Assembly: GCA_947034885.2 (NCBI GenBank)
Contig: OZ019759.1
Span: 11,658,501 to 11,722,500 of the forward strand
Reading direction: 5' to 3'
Length of the DNA stretch: 64,000 bases
DNA from: Thuidium tamariscinum
Lineage: Eukaryota; Streptophyta; Bryopsida; Hypnales; Thuidiaceae
In this document: positions 24,901-34,807 of the stretch, in pieces
How the letters are laid out: every line of letters starts with the position of its first letter
Numbering within the stretch: position 1 is the first letter of the stretch
The notes under the pieces: generated by a model
Told to the model about the DNA's origin: nothing
The model's database searches: none
What the model saw: only the letters and a program-made list of their open reading frames with translations
Translations under genes and position numbers: made by a program

Positions 24901-25688
24901 CCTCTCACCGTCAGCTGGTACTGATTCAGAACTCCCGTGAGGAGTTCCTGTACCATCTCATTGCTCTTGACGCTCTAAGGGTGTCGGATCAGATCCTCAC
25001 ACCTTAGGAACACTAAATCATCATCCAATTCCTTCCGATGCTGCGGATCGAAAGCAATGACCGGTGAGATGGCTTTGGCGGTTACTACCATCTGTTTCGG
25101 ATTGGAAGAACTTGCCATTTCTCCGTCCAAGGCTCTATCTGTTGGTGCGGTCGGCACCGACCTTAAACTGTACCCGGAACTGATCTCTACTTGCTCACCA
25201 CTCTTTCACTCTCTATACGCGCGCTCCAAAACCTACACACAACCGTTCATCGATTTGCCAAATTGAAAAGGGAAAATGAAGTGGGGCGGAGAGGTTTATA
25301 TACCAGTCGGTACCCGGTGTTCTTGGTTCCAATCGAAACGGCGCGACGTTCCCGGACCATTACGCTAGTTTTCATAGGTCTGTGGCGTAGACCCGTAGGT
25401 GCCGTCCATTCGGAAATCATCCGGATCCAATCTGGGTTGTACCCGATCCGTCTAGGATCCGATCCGCTCATCGTGAAGATCCGTTCCGAACATTAAGGGA
25501 ATCCGATCTGGAAACTCATGGATCCGACCCGAAAAATTCTGTTCGTCAATCCGGTTGGACGGATCTTAGGGTATAAAAGACTCTAAATGTCTTCTATCCC
25601 CATATCTAAACCTAAATTTTTTGAAAATTTGAACTAATCTACTCACTATCTTCCTATTTTACTGCCTTGCTATTTTCGAATTGTGACA
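21962..25688 (-). mobile_element. Insertion element II (LTR-like, 3.73 kb) carrying a gag-like frame
   Basis: On the minus strand it starts TGTCACAA and ends near GGTGTGA. Flanks are CTTTG (25689-25693) and CTTTA (21957-21961), a 5-base duplication with one transition. The RING gene lies on both sides in the same orientation. Size, layout and encoded protein match element I. A TATATAAA box on the minus strand (about 25,297-25,306) precedes the frame by about 150-190 bases. No polymerase genes are present. Confidence 0.6.
23162..25157 (-). pseudogene. Gag-like / plant transposon protein of element II
   Basis: The frame starts at MPTAPTDRALDGEMASSSN (25155-25157) or at the inner ATG of MASSSNPKQ near 25,118. 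It aligns with element I: VRGRLATWAEVYGFEKVG, FRNPPHPKDGYFITDCEN, LELLIPILYPKKATQVT, NTYLFHLYHQKD. Two stops, TAG 24975 and TGA 24636, stand where element I has Trp (RPWS and VDW), so TGG is their likely ancestor. A one-base frameshift lies between about 24,250 and 24,636. Downstream are a helical part and an acidic Ser-rich tail ending in a basic tip at 23162. No catalytic motif is visible. Confidence 0.6.
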
Positions 25689-26050
25689 CTTTGTTCACCG
25701 ACATTTGATTCATTTGGTATGGCCATCAAAAAAGTAGGAAGAGTTATAAACACTTCTCCCCTCAACACCTCCGGAACAATCATTGTTCATTTCAGTTGGA
25801 GCTTGCAAGACATCCAATTGAATCGTGTCCCTTCTAACATTCCCCTTCTCATATGTCACGTTGGCCACATTTGTTGATGCCCCCGACTTATACAAGTCTG
25901 GAATGTCTTTTTGATCACTCGGTAGTAAAATTGGATAATGACTAGTGGTTGGATATGAAGTCCAATCCACCTTGCAGGCCAATACGAGTTCTACATACAC
26001 CATGGATGCCAAGCTATAGTTTATGTAGCCTTTACTCATTGGTTTCGTAC
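25689..26050 (-). pseudogene. RING-like gene, second piece
   Basis: The minus-strand frame MSKGYINYSLASMVYVELVL onward is open for about 115 codons. It continues in frame from the piece at 27,145 when the 8-base duplication TTTCGTAC is collapsed (LFGTK then PMSKGY). It ends near the insertion of element II. I do not recognise a domain in this part. Confidence 0.6.
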
Positions 26051-27144
26051 CGAACGATGCTAGAATATGAGCGGGGAACAATGAACGTTGAGCAATGAGT
26101 AATGAGCAATGAAACTTGAATGCTCATTGCAAGAATGTTTTCTAAAAATAGACATGTTAGAAAAATAAATAGTATTATAAAATCCAAAAATAATAATGAC
26201 AAAAAAATTTTAATTTTAAATTTTTAAAAAATCTACAAAAAAATTATATAGAACAATTGATAGTATAATAAAAGGTGAATGAACTTCATCCATGTCATTC
26301 ATCCATCATTCATCATTCAATTTCCAAATTGTTAAAATTTTTGCAACTCATTATAAGCTTCTTTGAAACCAAAGAGGCTTTGAACCATCTGTGCTCTTTA
26401 ATATTGTCTCCCTAAAAGCCTCTTTGGAGCCAAAGGGCTCTCCTAGTATAGGCTTTTTTAGAACCTAAAGAATGCTCCTCGGATTCAAGGAGCTTTTCCT
26501 TAGTGCCAAAAGGCTTTTTTTAATAAGGCTTTTTGAATTCATAAAAGGCTCCTTGAATCCAAAGAGCATTTTTTGGTGCCAAAAAGGTCTTTCATTGAAA
26601 CCACTTTGGAACTAAAATAAGGGTACTTCAAATCAATGAGCCCTTCATTTGTGCCAAAAAGATCATTTAAAGCATCTTTGAATCGAAGAGGCCTTAAAAC
26701 CATCATTGCTTTTTAATATTGTCTCCCTACAAGCCTCCTCGGAATTCCTAAGAGCCTCCTCGGAACCCAAGGAAGGATCCGAGGAGCCTTTTTTGGTGCC
26801 CAAAACTTCTTGCAATAAAGGCTCTTTTAAACCCAAGGAAGAGTCTTCAGATCCAAGGAGCCTTTTGTTGATGCCAAAAAGTTCTTTCAATGAAGGCTCT
26901 TTACAACCCAAAGAATAATCTACATCTATAATTATTAATTTTTTCATCTACATTCATCTGGTATTATTTTCATCCATCTAAAGTAATGAATGAAATAAGG
27001 CATTTACATCTAAAGATTTATTTTTTATAAAATTAATTTTTAAGTGTTCATTCTTAAATTCTTTTCTTAAAATTCTTAACGCTCAAATCTTCCCGGTCAA
27101 TGCTCAACGCTCAATTCTCATTGCTCATACTTTAGCAACCCTGG
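26051..27144. mobile_element. hAT-type non-autonomous element (1.09 kb)
   Basis: It is flanked by a perfect 8-base duplication TTTCGTAC (26043-26050 and 27145-27152), the hAT signature. Terminal inverted repeats of about 45 bases are imperfect: CGAACGATGCTAGAATATG on the left against CCAGGGTTGCTAAAGTATG on the right, both continuing into GAGC and GAACGTTGAGCA-like words. The middle (26,340-26,930) holds degenerate direct repeats of phrases such as TTTTTGGTGCCAAAAAG and AAAGGCTC. There is no transposase frame. Confidence 0.85.
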
Positions 27145-27471
27145 TTTCGTACCAAAAAGGGCCCGCCACGCTTCTTTCGATCGATGAACAAAATGTTTAT
27201 TGTTGCTAGTCTGTGGCTTACAATTCCAATCTCGCATGTGGTGTTTATGACTCTCTTGAGGCCATAACTTGTCAATGTGGTACATTTTCACATAATTCTT
27301 GCACATTTTGCAAGTCCAATATTGCGCTCCCTCCTTCTCCCAACCGGTCTCCGCCTTGATGTTAGGATCATCCAAAATCTCATAGTGAAGCCCATGACCA
27401 ACCCCCTTTCTCTTGACCTTCTTTTGACCATGATCTTCATCACTACTATGTGCACCATCTTCCCCAATCAT
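27145..27471 (-). pseudogene. RING-like gene, N-terminal piece with zinc-finger-like motif
   Basis: ATG 27469-27471 (MIGEDGAHSSDEDHG) is preceded on this strand by TTTCAAGACAG, a plausible splice acceptor near 27,520. The protein begins acidic, then basic (KKVKRKG), then has a Cys/His cluster (WTCKMCKNYVKMYH, SHKHHMRDWNC) that looks like a BED-like zinc finger. The frame reaches LFGTK at the hAT insertion site and resumes at 26,042. A DNA-binding role is an inference from the finger only. Confidence 0.6.
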
Positions 27472-27564
27472 GTTTGATAATTTGAAGTTGTAAGTGCTTG
27501 AATCAAAACTGTCTTGAAATGACAATAAGTGAATATTGTAAATTGATGAAAACATAGTCCTCAA

Positions 27565-28309
27565 CTTGTAGGGGTTAAAGCTTTCTATGAATTTGCTTCA
27601 AGATTAATAAATTCAATCATTACACCAATTTCTCTTGTAGTACATTTGATGGAATCCTTCTTTATTTGTACATCTATCCATCTTTTGAATTGAAAACATG
27701 TTTCAATCATATCCACATAGCTTCTCATCTAAATGACTCCCAAATGGCTGAGTGAGGGGTCAGTTCATATCCACCAAATAAAAATTACTAAGGTAGGGGG
27801 CTATAAAAGCGACCCTTTACCAGCTAATTTGCATTTTAGGGAAGCTAAACTCCTTAAAACAATTTTTAGTAAATTTTCGTAGTAAGAAAAATAGAATTGG
27901 CATCTAACCCAAGTCATTTCATATTTTTTGGACCTTCATGGAATTAGTTATGAATTTTTGAAGTGGAAAACACAATGGTTTCTAAAAGCGACCCCCTCCT
28001 GAAATGTACACTTTTGGTACATGTTAGAGGCAAAATCTACCAAATTGCTTTTAGAGACAGGGTTGCAATTATAAGTTTACAACCCCCTACCTTAGTAGTA
28101 TAACCCTAAGTTCAACTGCCCGTCCGCTTGTCAGCCCGACTACGTGTCCCCCCGACCATTGGACGTTCAAAACTCCAAATGTCAAATGACGTCCGGGGAC
28201 CCCCGGACACTACCGCGGGACGTCCGAACGTGACGCTAGACGTCCGGGCGTCCTGTCAACCCTTTTAGACATGCAACGTGGCCCTGGTGAAGACTACGCA
28301 GCATTGAAG
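27565..28309. other. No gene seen; GC-rich segment near 28,108-28,255
   Basis: AT-rich up to about 28,090, then a CpG-rich block (GACGTCCGGG and similar, with ACGTCCGAACGT). It is about 640 bp upstream of the RING gene start and resembles the blocks at 3,425-3,515 and 14,938-15,022. Confidence 0.4.
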
Positions 28310-28591
28310 TCAAAGACATACTAGACCACCAAGACCACCACGACCGCCCAAAGAAGCCATTGGGGCCGACGCCGCCCAACCCTGACTATGCTTTGTCTCT
28401 CTTGCATCCTTCTCGAAGTGCACTAGCTTCCTACATCGGCAGACAACAAGTCTAGAGCTACAGTGTTGATTGTTGAAGGACATGGTCGCTGCTTTCTGAG
28501 CCAATTTGTTTACGAAACAAGCGAACGATTCTGCGTGTGCCTCCTTGTCTGTGGAATCTAACATGATTGGACTTCTGACACATTGGGTGAG
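28310..28591 (-). pseudogene. Unknown small frame, C-terminal part, split by LTR C
   Basis: This frame joins the piece at 32,611-32,649 in frame when the GTGAG duplication is collapsed, giving MYNILLQSNSSMEL then TQCVRSPIMLDSTDKE. It continues through VNKLAQKAATMSFNN to a Gly-rich end at 28310. About 107 codons in all. I do not recognise the family. It shows that LTR C landed in an open frame on the opposite strand. Confidence 0.35.
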
Positions 28592-30130
28592 TGTGAGCCC
28601 TTGAGTTGGCACTCGGAACTCTGGGTCTATTTTTCACGAATGTTTTGCGAAATTTAGTTTAAATATACAACAAAAATACATAAAAAGAGTGTTAAGAGAG
28701 TTTTGGTAGTAGTTTCTACCAAAATGGTGAAGAACCACCTTAGAAGGTGGAAAATTCCTAATTCTAGGAATTTTCATCATTTTAAGTGATAAAAGTGAGT
28801 TTGAGAGAATATTTAATAATTCTGAGAGATGTGAGAGGATGAGAGTTAGTCAATCCTAGTGTCTATTTGTGCAAAATTAACCTTTTAAGGATGCATATGG
28901 CATACTAACTAAGCCAATAGAGTCTATTATAAGTCTAGAAGGTTTACCAAAGCCTAAATTCAATTCTAATCTAAATTAGATTTAGAAGTAAAACTTTTAC
29001 AAATAACCTTGAGAATTGAATTATCAAGATATAGAAGATGGAGGAATTGGCAATTGAAGACTACAAAAAGGTGTTCCAAGGGTAGGAGCATGCCAGGAGC
29101 GAACAAGAATCAAACAGTTATCCAAGATTCTCGGGTATCGGAAATTCAATTATCTAATTGGGCAAAGTAATTCCAAATTACTAAAAATAGACAAGTGCAA
29201 GATAGCGTAGAACTTACACTTAGAATCTAGGAGTACCCTAGATGTTACCCAATTTAATTCGGATTTTTTCTGAATTCCACGTTGAGTCCATAGGAAGTCA
29301 ATCACACATAAACATATTCATAAATTCTTAGAAATTACGAATGTTGCAATAAAATCTCACTAAAAATTAGGATAGGTTTTTGTGTCCTTAATAAGTGCCC
29401 AATCAAGTTTGAAGACATTTTGACATTTCCAACTACCAGAACCGGCATCGGCATCGGATTCCAACAGAATTTACAAATTGGCGACGAGTTGACCGACATA
29501 TCAGGAGCAAATGATGTCCAATTGACACAAACAAGGAAACATTCCTTACTCTCACATACATTCTTAACAACCCTAGCTTGGCAGATTCATCAAAAAGTGC
29601 AAATGCTAAAAGTTATTTTTAACTTTTAATTAAAATTATTATAATTCCAAATTGGGCGCACAAATGGCCTAGGAGTGAGGCGTAAGGGATCTCTTAGGCT
29701 AATTGGGGTCTTCTAAAGACAATGGTACAAACAGATTTCCGTTTCGGGTTGTTTCCTAAAAGATAGAGAGGGTTAGCTCTTAGTTTGACTTTTTAATCGT
29801 TCATTGTGGTTAATTTAAAGTGATTTTGGAAATATCTCTTGGAAAATCAAAGATTGGATTTGGTCAAGATCTCTTTCTTGTGTGAAAAGCCATCTTTGGG
29901 CTAAAGAAATACAATTTTCAAAATAACTTTTGGTTAATTTGCAAAATATCTAGGTAGATTAGGGTTAATTTCAAAATATCTTGAGTTAAAATCTTGAATT
30001 TGATTTGGCCAAGATTTTATTAGCTAAATGGGGGTGTTTCTAGAAATTTTCACCATTAAACAAGTATTATTTTGGAATTACATTAGGGTAGTTTAGGATA
30101 AGAAGTAACAAAGTGTTTTCACCGGCAATT

Positions 30131-30185
30131 ACCGAAAGGGGCCCGGCCACGGGTATATAAGGGCCCCCCTCGAGGTTGCCAATAC
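30131..30185 (+). promoter_or_regulatory. LTR C promoter block with TATA box
   Basis: TATATAAG at 30154-30161 lies inside the conserved block GGGCCCGGCCACGGG ... CTCGAGGTTGCC shared with A and B. U3 would be about 1.6 kb and the transcribed part of the LTR about 2.4 kb, an unusually long transcribed LTR. Confidence 0.6.
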
Positions 30186-32188
30186 CCTTTTCTTTTGTGC
30201 ACCGACACTTTGTTTTTCTATTCCTATTTTGTGCTACCGATGTGGTTGGAGCACCGCTTGGACTAAAGATTTTGGCCAAGTTTTGTTTTGTGTTTTATTG
30301 TTGGACTTTGAAGGCTTAGGGCCCCTTTAAAAGACTCTTATTTTATACTTTTGTGTTGGAGGCTAAGCCTCAATTCTTGCTGGTTACTTCTTTGTGGAAA
30401 TTTCAAGTGTCGAACACCAAAGTCCGGTTTAAACACTATCATGTGTACCTCCTTTGGTTGCAAAATCTTAAAATACTAATGAATTTTAAGAATTTTAAGT
30501 GAAAGTTCAATTAAACATTGTCATGTGTATCTCCTTTTGCGAATAAAATTCTTAAAATACTATTCGATACTCTCAAATGACGAAGCCATCAACCTTGCCA
30601 TTACGAAAGTAACAGATTAGCCTTAAAAATTTCCATCACAAGTTGATAAGTTGTACCACAATCACAACTAAGTGGGAAGTCTAATGCTTGAATCCATCAT
30701 CAAGATTACCCTTATAACCTACCTTCCTTTTGTTGGCAATTTCCCTTTATAGGAAAACTCATAAAGAAAGGGAGATCAAAACAAACTCATACAAGCCCAA
30801 ATTTATAAGATTTGATTATTGGACATCAATTTTCTCTCTTTTTACTTATGTGGGTAAAAACTAGAATTAATATTCAAAGACTGAGCCAATTTGGGCAGAC
30901 AGAGCTAGTTCGGGTTGGACTGAGCTACTTCGGGCGGACTGAGCCATTACTCAAGATGGGGTGAACTCCAACGGGGAAGGAGGTGCGGCCAACTAGCCGG
31001 CGCCACGTGTTTGGGTGGATAGAGCCAGTTCGGCGAACTGAGCTAGTACTCAAGGCGGGTGGACTCCAACGCGAAAGGGGGTGCGGCCAATTGGCCGGTG
31101 CCACGTGTTTGGGCGGACAAAGCTAGAGCTGGGGGGCCTGAGCCAGTTTAGGTGGACAAAGCCAATGCTCAAGGCGGGGCGGACTCCAAACTCTAGAGCG
31201 ACAGGGTCCAGGGCTTGGACCTCTTCCAACTGTAAGAGCAATTTTCATGTCATTGACAAGTGATATTCAAAAGTTTGATTTTTCAAATTAAAATCAAAAG
31301 GGTTGGAAGTAGAAGCCACAACCCATAATTTTGATAAAAAAAATCTAACATTCAAATATCAAAATTTCTTCACAAATAGTCTCCTCATCCCAACCGCCAT
31401 AGCCAAAGATCTCACACTCAAAATTGCAAAAGCAAAGAATGAAAGTGGGGAAGAGAAGTGGGAGGGAATAAGGTTATGGAAGAAAAGATCACTTGAAGGA
31501 ATTAGGATTAAAAAACTAATTTCTTAGAATCTTACTATTGAATGTGGTTCTTTTATTCCTTATCCTTGACCTTTGGTATTTAAAAATCAATTTCTTTGGA
31601 ATCTTACTATTGAATTGAGTCTCATTCTTGAGGTATGTTCTACATTCTTTGGTAGTTAGTTATTAATTAGATTCTTAGAAGGTTTGGATTTTGTTGGTTT
31701 TGTTTTATTAGGCCTAATAAGCCAAAAGGAAAAAAACAAATTGACAACCAATTTCTTAAAGAATTAAAGGGAATTTTAAAATTAATTAGATTTGAAAGGA
31801 TTTGGTTACAATTTTTAATTAATTCTTGCTAATAAGCCAAAAAGGAAAAAAATAAATTGACAACCAATTTCCCTAGGAATTGTGGGAAATTTAAAAATTA
31901 AAAGAATTGGTTAGATTTTAAGAATTAGAGTAACAATAACCAAAATTAACAAATTAGCTAGGATTTTCAATTGATTAGAATAGATTTATTTGTTAGGAAT
32001 TTAGTTTGAATTAATTGTTAGGAATTTAGTTGTTTACGTGGATTAAATTAAATTGTGATATTTTCTAATTCCTAGAAAATTAGGAATTAATAAAAATACG
32101 CAATTAATTTAACTCCATATAACCAATATTGTTTTTTTAGGATAGATTTCTATTTTACCAACAAACGTGAGAAATGATCATGGATTAG

Positions 32189-32284
32189 ATGGAGAGCCTC
32201 AATGATTTCAATGGCAAGATTGCTAGTGATTACATTCATATGATGATGTTCGATGACGGGACGATGGAGATCTACGCCAAAGAG
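32189..32284 (+). other. Conserved leader exon in LTR C
   Basis: ATG at 32189 opens MESLNDFNGKIASDYIHM then MMFDDGTMEIYAKE, followed by a GTAAAT donor. Its reading frame, length and donor match LTR B despite many third-position changes. Confidence 0.45.
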
Positions 32285-32610
32285 GTAAATCAAAACCATT
32301 TAATTTTTATTCTCATTGTCTTGTTGCTCAATTTCCTTTTACCAAATGATTGGAGTTAGTTGTCAGTTAAGCAAGTAGGGTAGATTAGAATAGAATATTC
32401 AATAAGTTAGAGTAGAATTGGATTTTAAAGTTTAACAAGAAATAATTAGTGAAATTAGTAATTCTTTAGAATAGGACAACGTGATTAAAAGAGTTCATTG
32501 CTTGGAAGGCACTCTTTAAAACACCCAATCAAAGAAAGTACTTGATTAGATATAGAACCTGTGTGGTAGGTTTTAAGCTCAAGGGTGAAGTTAGAATCAC
32601 TCACAGTGAG

Positions 32611-32649
32611 CTCCATGCTCGAATTTGATTGTAGCAATATATTGTACAT
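32611..32649 (-). pseudogene. Unknown small frame, N-terminal part
   Basis: It starts at ATG 32647-32649 and runs MYNILLQSNSSME into the LTR C target duplication. See the piece at 28,310-28,591. Confidence 0.3.
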
Positions 32650-34113
32650 GCATGACAATGCGAAATTCTTTCGATTGTTTGGACAAAACCTGACCCGCGA
32701 AAGTTAGGGTTCAAGAAAGGATTAACTACGGGTGTCACTAGGGTCCTTGAAAAACCCCTTCGCACTCGAACAACGGATATATGGACAACGGATGATGTCT
32801 GCCCTGACTCTAAGAGTGGAAACCTCAGTAGTCTCACCCCATTCACTACAAACTACTGTCGGCAACTACGTACCTTGTTTGTTGCTAGGTAGTCGTTCTT
32901 GGAGTCTGGGGCATGCGTGGCACGTGCCTAACAAGAACAAAATTCATATCCTACTTATGCCATCTTGTGCTTTTCACTTCTGTTAATGGTCCTCACATGA
33001 TTCCGGCTGACTAAAATTTAGATTGTTTTAAGCACAAATGGCAAGGACGTACTCTATGTCACTGAAAATGACAAAGCTAGGTCACATAGCTTTAAGAGAG
33101 TACACTTCAAAATGGACACAGTGAGAGACCTGGGGCTTTCGCTCGATGCCACTATTAGTTTCTTGTACCAATATGAATTTCATTGTCATATACTACTCCT
33201 GCTGTGCAAATAGGACTACCTATTAGGATTGTTCATAGTCACATAACTTGATTCATATTTGCTTCTTTAGCTAAAGGGAATGTCATAAAGCGGTATGGCA
33301 TGTCCCCTATGTAAAGTGTGAAGGAACCCACTTCTTGTGGATGTAATACATTGGAGATTTGGAAGACCTCTCTCAACTAAACCGCAATGTTTCTTGTGAT
33401 GCTTGTGTGCATAGAAACCACCAATTTACTCACATCATATCTACAAGCCTAATTTGGAGGGGGGATTTGTGGGCTAATCTTGGGTCCAGTTCAATTTTGT
33501 CCTCACAATATGAGAAACATTATCACTTCATTTGACGACATATGAATGGCCACTCTTTGACGCAGGTGCAGACACGGATGCTCATGGCCTCATTAGGGAT
33601 AATGGAAGCATGCACTGTGTTGTCTTCAAGCGATAATGACTTCGTACTCGCCAATGATTTAGAGAATTTCAAGGCAAACCATGAACGATACTTGCATGAT
33701 CCCCTATTTCATTACATGGAACACATGTCTTGGTTTGAATTAGGATTTCTTACATCATATTCATTAATTTGGGAGTTTCAGAACCTCCCAAAATAATATT
33801 ACCCTTTTTCAAGCTAAAAAAATCAAGTAAAACTTGATTAAGTTAATGTTCAGAGACTCTCATTCTTTGGGAAGAAACTATAATTTTAATTTAAGGGATT
33901 GTTCTTAGTATGAAGAAAAAAATAACTCTAATCATTGTTGACCAACAAGAATGAAGAATTTGTAAGAAATAGCTCTACTATTGAGTCATTTCAGTATTCG
34001 CAACAATTTCTATCGATACTACTTCCTTCTAAAGGTTCACTATGAATGATATCAATTGATATTCAATAATTAAATTGTAGGTCATATCTATTTATATGGA
34101 TATTTCTTCTTCT
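32650..34113. other. No supported gene
   Basis: Two short plus-strand frames (32,732-32,986 and 33,542-33,796) show no recognisable motif and no paired exons. The second has a moderately protein-like composition, but nothing supports it further. Confidence 0.4.
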
Positions 34114-34313
34114 GCTGATCACCCTATTAAGTTAGGGTATACTGCAAGAAGTCAACACTTCTGAGACTAATAGTTGATTGTGAGATTGGAGGTCCGGGTT
34201 CGATTCCCATTGACTTCCGCCTTATTAAGCCGTGGGCACTATCCTAATACTGAGCTAGAGTTTGAATTAGTCTGGGTTCCACATACAAATTTTTTTATTT
34301 TTTTATTTAAGGT
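34114..34313 (+). mobile_element. tRNA-derived SINE, copy 2
   Basis: It begins near TCACCCTATTAAG, contains GAGACTAATAGTTG and the box-B-like GGTCCGGGTTCGATTCCC, then AAGCCGTGGGCAC, GAGCTAGAG and a T-rich end. It matches copy 1 at 1298-1735, in opposite orientation. No CCA-compatible acceptor stem or anticodon arm is evident. Confidence 0.7.
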
Positions 34314-34807
34314 ATGACTATATCCATGGATATTGAATGTGCACAAAAAATTAAAGAAGATCTTGATAATCATTCACTATTTCTCAAAGATGTGCAAATT
34401 GTAACTCTTCATTAAACAACAAGTCATGAAACAAACCATTCATTGCAAAAGGCACTTTAGTTCTAAGCATAATGAAATTTAAGAAAAAAAACTAAACTAT
34501 AAATGATGGAAATGATTCACAGTATACAAAGAAATAAATGTATAATGCAATAGAAAATATATTAATTACCAAGTATAACTACATTTGCTACGCAAGGTAG
34601 TTCACATAGTAGTACACACCAATCTCAATAGAAATCTATAAAATAAAATCTTAATACCAATCAATACAAAACCATCTACACTATGGCATATTAAATTCTA
34701 TAAACCATGCAGTTATTCAAAAGCAAAACCAAGGACTTCACTATCTAAAAGAAAGTAATAAAGGTAGCCCACATAATATAAAGTATCTCTATAGTAATCA
34801 TACAAAT
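34314..34807. other. AT-rich DNA, no gene seen
   Basis: Nothing recognisable apart from lying just 3' of the DUF7869-like gene, so it may include that gene's 3' untranslated region. Confidence 0.4.

Larger units (their letters stand above)
28592..32605 (+). mobile_element. Solo LTR copy C, 4.0 kb
   Basis: It starts TGTGAGCCC and ends ACTCACA, with a perfect 5-base duplication GTGAG (28587-28591 and 32606-32610). It is co-linear with LTR B: 5' part with CTCTGGGTC, the shared phrase ACATTCTTAACAACCCTAGC near 29,560, TATA block at about 30,150, direct repeats near 30,440 and 30,520, a GC-rich variable part at 30,880-31,200, and the leader exon at 32,189. No internal retrotransposon region is present. 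Confidence 0.9.

Noticed and set aside
17419..25157. Complete retrotransposons with polymerase
   Set aside because: No reverse transcriptase, RNase H, protease or integrase motif was found in any frame of elements I and II.
34150..34250. A functional tRNA gene
   Set aside because: A box B is present but no cloverleaf or anticodon arm; the second copy and T-rich tail mark a SINE.
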